A DNA stretch of 8,104 nt from Candidatus Heimdallarchaeota archaeon (GCA_030628305.1 DAOVRE010000059.1:1-8104), one strand, 5' to 3'. Positions 1 through 5,808 are shown, numbered from the stretch's first letter. The notes: generated by a model from the sequence alone, not told the origin. Translations and numbers: made by a program.

Positions 1-418
1 ATGGATAACATCAAACATCTGGAGTCTTGGAGAAATTTCTAAATACGGTGAAAAGTGGTTTAAGGAAGGAGACAGAAGAATAACATTGAATTTCGCAGTT
101 GCAGCTGATTCTATTATTGATCCAGATGTTATTCTAAAGCACTTTGAACCTTCAAAATATTGGATAAAACTCACTCCTGTTAATCCTACTAGCAAAGCAC
201 AAAGTAATCAGTTAAAGAGTGCTATTACAGAAGAAAACACAGGATTCTTTCCTTTGGTTAAAGCTTTTCGAGAAAGAGGATTTGATGCTGAAATCAGTAT
301 TGGTGAATGGGAAGAGAACGATATAGGCACTAATTGTGGTCAATTTGCAACAAAGTACATAAATGGTGAAGTAGGAATCAAAGAAACCTATACAACCACA
401 GAATACAAAATGGACTAA
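1..418 (+). CDS. RlmN/Cfr-like radical SAM protein, C-terminal part (partial)
   Basis: The frame is open from base 2 to the TAA at 416-418, giving 138 residues with no upstream stop, so the true start lies left of the window; the TTG at 86 is only an internal codon. The visible part matches the C-terminal half of RlmN/Cfr radical SAM methyltransferases: a strand ending in IKLTPVNPT (compare NLIPFNP in RlmN) and a final EENDIGTNCGQF, resembling the family's DIxAACGQL. The Cys of NCGQ (codon 335-337) aligns with the cysteine that RlmN/Cfr methylate transiently while modifying 23S rRNA A2503. The radical SAM CxxxCxxC motif would lie upstream and cannot be checked. RlmN is mainly bacterial, so this may be a diverged archaeal relative with another RNA target. 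Family placement is fairly good; the substrate is unknown. Confidence 0.7.
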   Translation, partial: WITSNIWSLGEISKYGEKWFKEGDRRITLNFAVAADSIIDPDVILKHFEPSKYWIKLTPVNPTSKAQSNQLKSAITEENTGFFPLVKAFRERGFDAEISIGEWEENDIGTNCGQFATKYINGEVGIKETYTTTEYKMD

Positions 419-455
419 TATATCCTAAAATAGTGAGTTCAACCAGTCATTTTTA

Positions 456-473
456 CGAAAAAGATTTATGCAA
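456..473 (+). promoter_or_regulatory. Archaeal BRE/TATA promoter of the haem membrane protein gene
   Basis: An A-rich BRE-like run (CGAAAAA) is followed by the TATA-like TTTATGCA at 465-472. Its centre is about 22 nt before the ATG at 491, so transcription should begin at or next to the start codon. No SD precedes the ATG, which fits a leaderless mRNA. The placement is inferred from spacing and composition only. Confidence 0.5.
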
Positions 474-490
474 ATTACTCTAATTTGTAT

Positions 491-1108
491 ATGGAGAAAA
501 AAGCGAAGCAAATTATACTCATAGGTTCTCTATCAGCTTTATACCTAACAGTGTTTCTGATTTATATCTTAAGACCTCTTGATCTAATCCTAGAAGAATT
601 TTCAAGATTTTTAGCGTTGTTTGGACTTTTATCATTGTTTGTTTCAAGTATAATGGCGGCTTTTACTCGGGAGATATTTCAAGTATTGGGAAAACCCTTC
701 AAAAAAGTTCATCACATCATTGGTTTAACAGCACTAGGTTTGATAACATTTCACCCTATTTTCATTGTGATATCCTATAGTGATGCTTCTTTGTTCCTTC
801 CCAATTTTGGCAGTTTGTCTTCCTTTGTAACCTATGCAGGAGCCCCCTCTTTATATCTAATACTTCTAGCAACTTTAGCAGGTTATTTCCAAAGAAAAAT
901 ACCTAAGTTCTGGCGATACATTCATGGATTAAACTATGTTGCTTTGATATTTGGTGTTATACATGGAATTAAGATTGGAGGATATTTTAGTTCATCAAGT
1001 GCATTAAAAATAATATACATCCTTATGTTAGTATTAACTACTGTCGCATTTGGTTTTAAGAGATACAGAAATTACAAGAAGAAAAAAGAAAAAGATAGAA
1101 GCGTGTGA
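491..1108 (+). CDS. Ferric-reductase-like transmembrane haem b protein
   Basis: The product is a 205-residue integral membrane protein with about six hydrophobic helices (roughly residues 7-26, 38-58, 75-97, 108-133, 143-163, 172-190) and a Lys/Arg-rich cytoplasmic tail. Two helices each carry a His pair 13 apart: H75/H88 (with H74 adjacent) and H145/H158 in RYIHGLNY...IHG. This is the bis-His arrangement that holds two haem b groups in the ferric reductase/NADPH oxidase/MsrQ (YedZ) class. No FAD or NAD(P)H domain follows, so it should pass electrons to or from a separate partner, which is not encoded beside it. The ATG at 491 is preferred over the TTG at 485 because the TATA-like box then gives a leaderless transcript and the product begins with the usual MEKK charge cluster. 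The gene ends 7 nt from the convergent gene to its right. The family is well supported; the redox partner is unknown. Confidence 0.75.
   Translation: MEKKAKQIILIGSLSALYLTVFLIYILRPLDLILEEFSRFLALFGLLSLFVSSIMAAFTREIFQVLGKPFKKVHHIIGLTALGLITFHPIFIVISYSDASLFLPNFGSLSSFVTYAGAPSLYLILLATLAGYFQRKIPKFWRYIHGLNYVALIFGVIHGIKIGGYFSSSSALKIIYILMLVLTTVAFGFKRYRNYKKKKEKDRSV
1076..1100 (-). terminator. Pyrimidine-tract terminator of the COG0731 gene, inside the opposite gene
   Basis: On the minus strand, 16 nt past the stop of the radical SAM gene, lies a pyrimidine-only run containing TTCTATCTTTTTCT (1087-1100) followed by TTTTTTCTTCT. Archaeal RNA polymerase terminates on such U-rich tracts without a stem. The same bases on the plus strand encode the Lys-rich tail of the haem membrane protein. 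The call is inferred from composition and position. Confidence 0.45.
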
Positions 1109-1115
1109 ATATAAT

Positions 1116-2078
1116 TTACCTCTGTGGAACGATAAAGAATCTTCTATCATTATAAATAACGGACTTAATTTTCTCTTCTTTTTCCATTTTTAATAATAAA
1201 TTCTCAACATCATTTTTGGATAAGGTTTTTAATAGTGAGTAGACTTGATCTTCTCTTAGGGGATGTCTTTGAGCTATTTCTATAATATTCTGTTCAGGAG
1301 AAGCTGTTTTATCGATAGAAGTCACATCTGATGTTTCATAAAGAGAGATACTCTCTGCTGAAAGAATCTTTTGAGCTTCAAGAAGAACTTCAGGATCAGG
1401 AATTTTCACCCAACTTTCTGCTGGAGGTCGTATTGGAACATTGATAAAAACTTTATCAAAACCAATTGAGTCTATGATGTCCTTAATTTTGCTTAAAATC
1501 TCTGGTGTGTCATTCTTCCCTTTAACAAGCATAACTTCTACCCAAAGTTGTCCTTTGTATTCCTCTCTAAATTGCTTCATACCTTGAATGATATCTATTA
1601 GTTTTAGATCTTTATGAGGTCGATTGATTAAACGAAATAATTCTTCTGTAGGTGCATCAAGAGTAGGTAAAACTACATCAGCACTAAGTAAATCGTTTCT
1701 AACATCATCTCGAGATAGTAATGCACCATTTGTGATGACAGCTATGGGGAAAGATGTTTGTTTTTTCAGACTGTTAATTAAGTTCCCTAAACCAGCATAG
1801 AGAGTTGGCTCTCCATCACCCACTATTGTGATATAATCAATTTGATCTGTTATTAGAAGAGCTTTCTGAACTTCTTCGACAATAGCTTCTGAAGGAAAAA
1901 AGTCTACTCTTGTATTAGTAAAATTAGTCGTTCTACCTAATTGACAATAAATACATGTGAAATTGCATGTTTTTCGCGGGATAGGACTAATCCCTAAGGA
2001 TCGACCTAACCTTCTCGAAGGAACAGGTCCAAATACATATTTGAATGAATGTCCTTGTTTCTTTTTCAACCAATGCAT
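1116..2078 (-). CDS. Radical SAM protein of the COG0731 family
   Basis: This 320-residue protein opens with FGPVPSRRLGRSLGISPIP, the signature N-terminus of COG0731 radical SAM proteins, and then has the cluster motif C38-x3-C42-x2-C45 (CNFTCIYC) that binds a 4Fe-4S and SAM. GDGEPTL at 87-93 is the SAM-contacting GGEP-type motif. ITNG (115-118) and the later strands complete the barrel. Residues about 262-318 look like a small winged helix ending in a wing with NDRRFFIV, so the protein may bind nucleic acid. COG0731 includes the wyosine enzyme TYW1, but TYW1 has a CxxxCxxCW motif and other features not seen here, so a tRNA-wyosine role is not claimed; the reaction is unknown. The ATG at 2078 is preceded by a TATA-like box and no SD, suggesting a leaderless mRNA. 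It lies 140 bp downstream of the fumarase operon on the same strand. Confidence 0.8.
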   Translation of the reverse strand: MHWLKKKQGHSFKYVFGPVPSRRLGRSLGISPIPRKTCNFTCIYCQLGRTTNFTNTRVDFFPSEAIVEEVQKALLITDQIDYITIVGDGEPTLYAGLGNLINSLKKQTSFPIAVITNGALLSRDDVRNDLLSADVVLPTLDAPTEELFRLINRPHKDLKLIDIIQGMKQFREEYKGQLWVEVMLVKGKNDTPEILSKIKDIIDSIGFDKVFINVPIRPPAESWVKIPDPEVLLEAQKILSAESISLYETSDVTSIDKTASPEQNIIEIAQRHPLREDQVYSLLKTLSKNDVENLLLKMEKEEKIKSVIYNDRRFFIVPQR

Positions 2079-2092
2079 CTCTTTAATTAAGG

Positions 2093-2109
2093 TTTTTTAT
2101 AATAAAATT
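2093..2109 (-). promoter_or_regulatory. TATA-like promoter of the COG0731 gene
   Basis: Read on the minus strand this is AATTTTATTATAAAAAA, an AT-rich box centred about 20-24 nt before the ATG at 2078. No SD is present between box and start. The position fits a leaderless archaeal transcript that is independent of the fumarase operon upstream. Confidence 0.45.
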
Positions 2110-2199
2110 ACTTATTGTATAGATGGTAGAGGTCAAATTAATACTTTTGGATATTTATTTAAGATAATTTAGATCTAGAATTTCCAAATAGGTTGAAGC

Positions 2200-2218
2200 A
2201 ACATAGAAAAAATAGAAA
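2200..2218 (-). terminator. U-tract terminator of the fumarase operon
   Basis: Directly after the TAA of the alpha-subunit gene, the minus strand reads AATTTCTATTTTTTCTATG. The core TTCTATTTTTTCT (2205-2217) recurs exactly after the gene ending at 5778. A T-rich run with no obvious stem at a 3' end is the usual archaeal intrinsic terminator. Confidence 0.5.
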
Positions 2219-3097
2219 TTAATGAGGATGCCACTCCACATTTCCTTCTTTATCTATTGTTGCACCAGCATGTCTTAATGCCCAGCAAGAGATTACAACA
2301 CCAACAGGTAAACTTGCAGGGTGTCTAGCTGCGAATTCCATATGAACATCCAATACAGATGGTCCTTCTCCTAGTCCCATAGCACCAATTTCAAGTTTGT
2401 TCAATATTTGTAGCATCTCTTTTTCTAAATCAGCTATCTTCTCATCTTCATGATATTCGTAAAGAGGTCTCAAAAGAGCTTTCTTACCAAGATTCATACA
2501 CATATCTTCTCCCCCTCCAACACCAACACCAACTGTGTATGGTGGGCAACCTAAAGGTCCAGCTGCAGCTACAGCTTCAACTACAAATTCTTTAACACCT
2601 TTGATACCTTTTCCTGGTGGGATCATCTTCATTTTTCCGACGTTGCTAGATCCACCACCCTTAGGTAGCGCTATGATTTCGCACTTATCTCCTTCTACTA
2701 AATCAAAGTAGAACCAAGGAACATAACCTCTTAATCCAACATTATTCTTAGTGTTACCCTTGAACATATCTACAGCATTAGGTCTGAGAGGCACATTAGA
2801 AGTTGCTTTCTTTGTTGCTTCAATCAGAGCTGTTTTTACTTCAGATCTAATTGGAAACTTATCTCCGATTTTAACAAAAAAGGCTACAAGACCAGTATCT
2901 TGGCACATAGGTTTGCTTTGAGTTTCAGCAATGTTAACATTTTCATTAATTGCACGTAATTGAGACTTGCCTAAACTTCCTTCTGTCTCAGCTTCACCTT
3001 TTATCAAAGTGTTTTTTACCTTTGTTGGTAATATTGTAGCAGCGATTTTTAATAATCGTGCAGCTGTATCTTCTACTACTTGTGCTATATCCTTCAT
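2219..3097 (-). CDS. fumA: Class I fumarate hydratase, alpha subunit
   Basis: This chain is the cluster-binding half of the two-subunit, oxygen-sensitive class I fumarase, which interconverts fumarate and malate in the citric acid cycle. All three 4Fe-4S cysteines are visible: C65 in MCQDTG, C184 in GPLGCPP and C271 in SCWALRHAG. C65 to C184 is 119 residues, the same spacing as in fused enterobacterial FumA. D67 in CQDTG matches the active-site Asp of the Leishmania enzyme. At 292 residues it has the normal length for a separate alpha chain. The ATG is 1 nt past the beta-subunit stop, with AGGAG 10 nt upstream, so the two are co-translated from one mRNA. L(+)-tartrate dehydratase (TtdA) has the same fold, but fumarase is more likely in this setting. 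Confidence 0.9.
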   Translation of the reverse strand: MKDIAQVVEDTAARLLKIAATILPTKVKNTLIKGEAETEGSLGKSQLRAINENVNIAETQSKPMCQDTGLVAFFVKIGDKFPIRSEVKTALIEATKKATSNVPLRPNAVDMFKGNTKNNVGLRGYVPWFYFDLVEGDKCEIIALPKGGGSSNVGKMKMIPPGKGIKGVKEFVVEAVAAAGPLGCPPYTVGVGVGGGEDMCMNLGKKALLRPLYEYHEDEKIADLEKEMLQILNKLEIGAMGLGEGPSVLDVHMEFAARHPASLPVGVVISCWALRHAGATIDKEGNVEWHPH

Positions 3098-3098
3098 A

Positions 3099-3698
3099 TT
3101 AGTTCAACTCCTGCAAAATCTTATCGCGATTTGCAGCAATGTTCTTCTTAGAATCATCAGTAAAGTTTCCACCGTGAGTGTCGATAGTTATAGTTAGAGG
3201 TCCAAACTCTTCAACCTCGTAAACCCATAAACATTCCGGCATCCCTAGTTCATCATACCAAAAAACGTCTCTTACTTTCTTTATTCTGTCAGCTGCTAAT
3301 AGAGCTGCTCCACCAGTGAAGTATCCATAGATGCAAGTTTCCTCTTGACATGCTTTAGCAGTTTTTTCACCCATACCACCTTTACCGATGATTATCCCAG
3401 GATGAAAAGTTTTTATGAATTCGTCTTGAAATATTTCCATTCTTGCCGATGTAGTTGGTCCTGCAGCAACAACTATCCACTCATCATCCTCATTCTTTTT
3501 CATTACTGGACCACAATGAAAAAGTCCTATACCAGTGAAATTCACAGGTGGTTCTTTACCCTCTTTGTGAAGTTCTAATGCTTTAAGATGGGCTTCATCT
3601 CTGGCAGTGACAACTGTACCTGTAAGGTACACTACATCCCCAATTATGATTTTTTTCAGTTCTTCGGGAGGTATTGGAGTAGTTAAATGATATTCCAT
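3099..3698 (-). CDS. fumB: Class I fumarate hydratase, beta subunit
   Basis: This 199-residue chain is the C-terminal, substrate-binding half of class I fumarase. It shows GPTTSARM (80-87), whose Thr and Arg four apart match the catalytic Thr/Arg pair, then KGGM (106-109) with the active-site Lys, GYFTGGAA (125-132) and LGMPECLWVYEVEEFGP, ending in TIDTHGG. It is the first gene of the operon and precedes alpha, the reverse of the alpha-then-beta domain order in fused enzymes such as E. coli FumA. The ATG at 3698 has a TATA-like box about 27 nt upstream and no SD, so the operon mRNA is probably leaderless. It is divergent from the sirtuin gene across 171 bp. The symbol follows the archaeal beta-subunit habit and does not mean E. 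coli FumB. TtdB is the alternative reading. Confidence 0.9.
   Translation of the reverse strand: MEYHLTTPIPPEELKKIIIGDVVYLTGTVVTARDEAHLKALELHKEGKEPPVNFTGIGLFHCGPVMKKNEDDEWIVVAAGPTTSARMEIFQDEFIKTFHPGIIIGKGGMGEKTAKACQEETCIYGYFTGGAALLAADRIKKVRDVFWYDELGMPECLWVYEVEEFGPLTITIDTHGGNFTDDSKKNIAANRDKILQELN
3108..3112 (-). promoter_or_regulatory. Shine-Dalgarno site of the fumarase alpha gene
   Basis: AGGAG on the minus strand lies inside the last codons of the beta-subunit gene, 10 nt before the alpha-subunit ATG. It supports the start at 3097 and translation of alpha as an internal operon gene. Confidence 0.6.
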
Positions 3699-3720
3699 GA
3701 GTCATCTGAAAACTAGATAC

Positions 3721-3735
3721 ATGTAAATCTTTCTG
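3721..3735 (-). promoter_or_regulatory. BRE/TATA promoter of the fumarase operon
   Basis: The minus strand reads CAGAAAGATTTACAT, an A-rich BRE-like part followed by TTTACAT, centred about 27 nt before the ATG at 3698. It shares AAAGATTTA with the box before 491 (there AAAAGATTTATG). The distance predicts transcription starting at the ATG itself. Confidence 0.5.
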
Positions 3736-3780
3736 AATGGACTTACAAAACCTCAAACAACCATCTGTAACATTTTAGGA

Positions 3781-3805
3781 GTTTTAGTCTATAAGAGATT
3801 AAAAC
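3781..3805. repeat. 25-bp inverted repeat between the fumarase and sirtuin promoters
   Basis: The arms GTTTTAGTCT (3781-3790) and AGATTAAAAC (3796-3805) are complementary at 9 of 10 positions around the 5-bp spacer ATAAG. The symmetric, AT-rich form and the place between two divergent promoters suggest an operator for a dimeric regulator. It is about 20 bp upstream of the likely sirtuin TATA box and about 45 bp upstream of the fumarase box. A small hairpin is possible but less expected in this position. No regulator gene is adjacent. Confidence 0.4.
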
Positions 3806-3824
3806 ATTAAATACAACCTCTACA

Positions 3825-3832
3825 AATTTAAT
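3825..3832 (+). promoter_or_regulatory. Possible TATA box of the sirtuin gene
   Basis: AATTTAAT is centred about 41 nt before the ATG at 3870, predicting a start near 3855 and a leader of roughly 15 nt. That leader holds GAGTGA (3859-3864), one base short of the SD consensus GAGGTGA and ending 5 nt from the ATG. Both elements are weak matches. Confidence 0.3.
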
Positions 3833-3869
3833 CAAAATGTTATTCGGGCAGAGTTGCAGAGTGAACTAA

Positions 3870-4631
3870 ATGGACACTAATGACGAGATCATAAAATCAG
3901 TTGCTAAGCACATCTTAAAAGCAGAGACAATCACTTTCTTTACTGGCGCAGGTACGAGCGTCCATAGTGGCATTCCTGATTTTCGTTCTGAGGGTGGACT
4001 GTGGGAAAAATTCAAACCTAGTGAAGTAGCAACGATCGGAGCTTTTAGAAAAAATCCTGCGAAAGTGTGGGAGTTCTTTCGTATTATTTATGAAGATTTT
4101 CGTCCCGTAGAGCCTAATGCAGGTCATTACGCTATTACAGAAATTCAACAAATGAAAGGAGAAAATAGAGTTCATATTGCTACGCAAAATATTGATGGTC
4201 TTCATCAAAAATCTGGATCTACAAATGTATACGAATTACACGGCAATCCTGACATAATGCACTGTATTAGATGTTCTTATGAGGAGAAGATGAATTACGA
4301 AAAACACATTGAACCTGAAAAATTCCCCTTGTGTCCTAAATGCGAAAATCCTCTAAAACCAAAAGTTATACTCTTTGGAGAACCTCTGGACAGGGATATT
4401 ATTAGCACTGCAATGAGAGTAGCTAATAGGAGCGAGATAGTTGTGGGAGTTGCTACAAGTTTAGAAGTTTTTCCAGCTGCTGATATTCTATTATCTCCAT
4501 CTCTACCAACCAAAAAGGCTTTATTCAATCTTGTACCTACTTTATATAATGAACAATTAGATTACTATGTTGAGGGAGATATAATTGAAACTTTACCTAC
4601 TTTGGCTAGAATTCTGAAAGAATTAAGTTAA
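3870..4631 (+). CDS. cobB: Sir2-family NAD-dependent protein deacylase
   Basis: This 253-residue sirtuin removes acyl groups from lysine using NAD+. The order of motifs is complete: GAGTSVHSGIPDFRS (26-40) for NAD, TQNIDGLHQKSG (105-116), catalytic H124 in ELHG, a zinc site C132/C135 and C155/C158, KPKVILFGE (163-171), and N220 near the ribose site. The sequence closely resembles archaeal sirtuins such as Sir2Af1 of Archaeoglobus. The usual GTS/GSS is ATS here (A195-S197). The YxxR pair that marks desuccinylase-type sirtuins is not visible: the helix after PAKVWE has FFRII. Ordinary deacetylase or long-chain deacylase activity is therefore more likely. In archaea such enzymes can act on chromatin proteins like Alba or on acyl-CoA synthetases, but the target here is unknown. 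The gene stands alone, divergent from the fumarase operon. Confidence 0.9.
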   Translation: MDTNDEIIKSVAKHILKAETITFFTGAGTSVHSGIPDFRSEGGLWEKFKPSEVATIGAFRKNPAKVWEFFRIIYEDFRPVEPNAGHYAITEIQQMKGENRVHIATQNIDGLHQKSGSTNVYELHGNPDIMHCIRCSYEEKMNYEKHIEPEKFPLCPKCENPLKPKVILFGEPLDRDIISTAMRVANRSEIVVGVATSLEVFPAADILLSPSLPTKKALFNLVPTLYNEQLDYYVEGDIIETLPTLARILKELS

Positions 4632-4666
4632 AATTGTAAATTTTCAAACTAATCCAAAGAATCATA

Positions 4667-4678
4667 GAAAATTTAAAG
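4667..4678 (+). promoter_or_regulatory. Possible BRE/TATA promoter of the acidic-tail gene
   Basis: GAAAATTTAAAG is a BRE-like plus TATA-like element centred about 43 nt before the ATG at 4717. It predicts a start near 4700 and a short leader carrying AGGATGAT (4705-4712), an SD-like site ending 4 nt before the ATG. TATTATAG at 4691-4698 is a closer alternative that would give a nearly leaderless transcript without that SD. Confidence 0.35.
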
Positions 4679-4716
4679 TATTAAGTCAATTATTATAGTT
4701 TGTAAGGATGATTTAA

Positions 4717-5778
4717 ATGTCTGAAGAAAAAGAACAGAGTAGCTATGAAGAGATAGATGGTATGGATGATGTTCAATCTGAAATTTCTAAACGAGTAGAA
4801 GAGGAAGAGGAAATCAGGGAGAGAGAGGACAAATTAGACAAGGACATGTTTGTAGAAGAGGAAAAAGAGGAAGAAGAGGAAGAAGAAATGGCAACACAAA
4901 TAGAGGAAGAAGAGAAAGAAGAGATTTCTGAAGTTACAGCTGAAGAACCTGAGGTTGCAGCTAAAAAACCTGAAGTCAAAGATGATGAGAAGAAAAAGAA
5001 AAAGGAAGAGCGGGTAGTTTATGCTCACTTTGATGTTGATCTTTGGAGAACCAAAATGCACCGAGAAGAATGGGGTATCCGCTTAGATGCTCAAAGAGCT
5101 CAAAAAGATCGTCAATGGACTCGCGATATGGATATGATTGGCGAGATCAAAAAAGACGGTGAAACTTATGGTTTTCTTGGTCTAAGGGAAAAACTATGGA
5201 AAGCAAAGGATCCTCTAACGAGAAGATTTGTTATGAAAATGTTCTCAAAGGGTGGTTACTGGCGAGGTAGTATAGAAAGACTGCAAGGAGAAAGTTTCGC
5301 AAATTCTCACGCAACAAAAGAACCCTGTCCAGCATATGTTTGTATTTTCAAACACACCAGAAATCTTTATAGAATCAAGAGATTGGCTCATTTCCCAAGA
5401 TTTCAAGGTGAAGTATTCGGTTTCAGTTTTCTCGATGAAAATGATGTGTTTCAAACATTTATAATAGATGACAAAAGATTAACCTTCGGTAGCGATTGGA
5501 TGATAAAAGACATTCACAACAAGGTAATTGCTAAAATAGATGGCAAATTCATGAACTTGGGTGGAAGATTCAAAATTGATATTTTCGATGAAAAACTTGC
5601 AAATGATAAGACGTTTTTCAATATGTTAATTCTATTCAGCGCTACACTTCGTTTCCATAAAGATATCAAGAAGAATATCAAGAAAGCTCTAAAAGAGCTA
5701 AGGATTTCAGATGCAACAGTTAAGTTAGATGATAGTGAAACAAACTTATATTTGAATCCAAGAAAACTATCCATTTAA
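4717..5778 (+). CDS. Acidic-tailed protein with possible Tubby-C/LURP-one-like domain
   Basis: I do not recognise this 353-residue protein with certainty. Residues 1-98 are low in complexity: Glu-rich runs (E48-E57, E63-E69), an imperfect EEPEV/KKPEV repeat and a Lys-rich patch (92-96), so this part should be disordered. Residues 99-200 hold a Trp/Arg-rich region (DLWRTK, REEWGIR, RQWTRD, GGYWRG). Residues about 205-317 alternate short strands: YRIKRLAHF, VFGFSFLDE, VFQTFIIDD, then WMIKDIHNKVIAKIDG, RFKIDIFDE and a hydrophobic helix NMLILFSATLRF. That final run, 'x-I-x-D-x-x-x-x-v-a-x-I-x-G' followed by a strand and a central helix, resembles Tubby-C/LURP-one/scramblase-like barrels. There is no signal peptide or membrane segment, so it is probably cytoplasmic, perhaps associating with membranes or nucleic acid. 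It lies just upstream of XPB-Bax1 but is separated from it by a terminator-like tract. The domain call is tentative. Confidence 0.6.
   Translation: MSEEKEQSSYEEIDGMDDVQSEISKRVEEEEEIREREDKLDKDMFVEEEKEEEEEEEMATQIEEEEKEEISEVTAEEPEVAAKKPEVKDDEKKKKKEERVVYAHFDVDLWRTKMHREEWGIRLDAQRAQKDRQWTRDMDMIGEIKKDGETYGFLGLREKLWKAKDPLTRRFVMKMFSKGGYWRGSIERLQGESFANSHATKEPCPAYVCIFKHTRNLYRIKRLAHFPRFQGEVFGFSFLDENDVFQTFIIDDKRLTFGSDWMIKDIHNKVIAKIDGKFMNLGGRFKIDIFDEKLANDKTFFNMLILFSATLRFHKDIKKNIKKALKELRISDATVKLDDSETNLYLNPRKLSI
4795..4926 (+). repeat. Purine-rich low-complexity tract coding for the Glu-rich segment
   Basis: Most of this stretch is GAA/GAG and AAA/AAG codons, so the plus strand is almost all purine for long runs. 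It encodes the acidic segment around residues 27-70 of the protein starting at 4717. It is a compositional feature and not a clean tandem repeat; the opposite-strand Ser/Phe-rich reading frames here are artefacts of it. Confidence 0.6.
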
Positions 5779-5808
5779 TTTTTTTCTTCTATTTTTTCTT
5801 TACTTTTT
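5779..5808 (+). terminator. U-tract terminator after the acidic-tail gene
   Basis: Starting at the base after the TAA, 28 of 30 bases are pyrimidine, mostly T, and include TTCTATTTTTTCT (5787-5799), identical to the tract after the fumarase operon. No stem precedes it. This is the usual form of an archaeal intrinsic terminator and separates this gene from the XPB-Bax1 unit, whose promoter begins at its far end. Confidence 0.55.

Noticed and set aside
86..418. Short complete gene starting at the TTG at 86
   Set aside because: The frame is open back to base 2 and the upstream residues continue the same RlmN-like domain, so this is the tail of a longer gene.
485..490. TTG start at 485 for the haem membrane protein
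   Set aside because: The ATG at 491 is two codons later, is a stronger start codon and suits the TATA spacing of a leaderless transcript.
1116..2078. Annotation as TYW1 (wyosine synthase)
   Set aside because: It shares COG0731 and CxxxCxxC, but lacks the CxxCW-type motif and has a different N-terminus and C-terminal domain, so only the broader family is claimed.
1957..2172. Plus-strand reading frame across the start of the COG0731 gene
   Set aside because: It overlaps the coding sequence of a confident minus-strand gene, has no family resemblance and no start signal.
2219..3698. L(+)-tartrate dehydratase
   Set aside because: It shares fold and motifs with class I fumarase, but nothing nearby suggests tartrate use and fumarase is the expected archaeal enzyme.
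3915..4528. Minus-strand reading frames inside the sirtuin gene
   Set aside because: The plus-strand frame has a full set of sirtuin motifs; these are antisense shadows.
4645..4702. Possible inverted repeat CAAACTA...TAGTTTG before the acidic-tail gene
   Set aside because: The arms are only 7 bp with a 44-bp spacer, which is expected by chance in AT-rich DNA.
4773..5061. Minus-strand Ser-rich and Phe-rich reading frames
   Set aside because: They are the complement of the Glu/Lys codon tract on the plus strand and reflect composition only.
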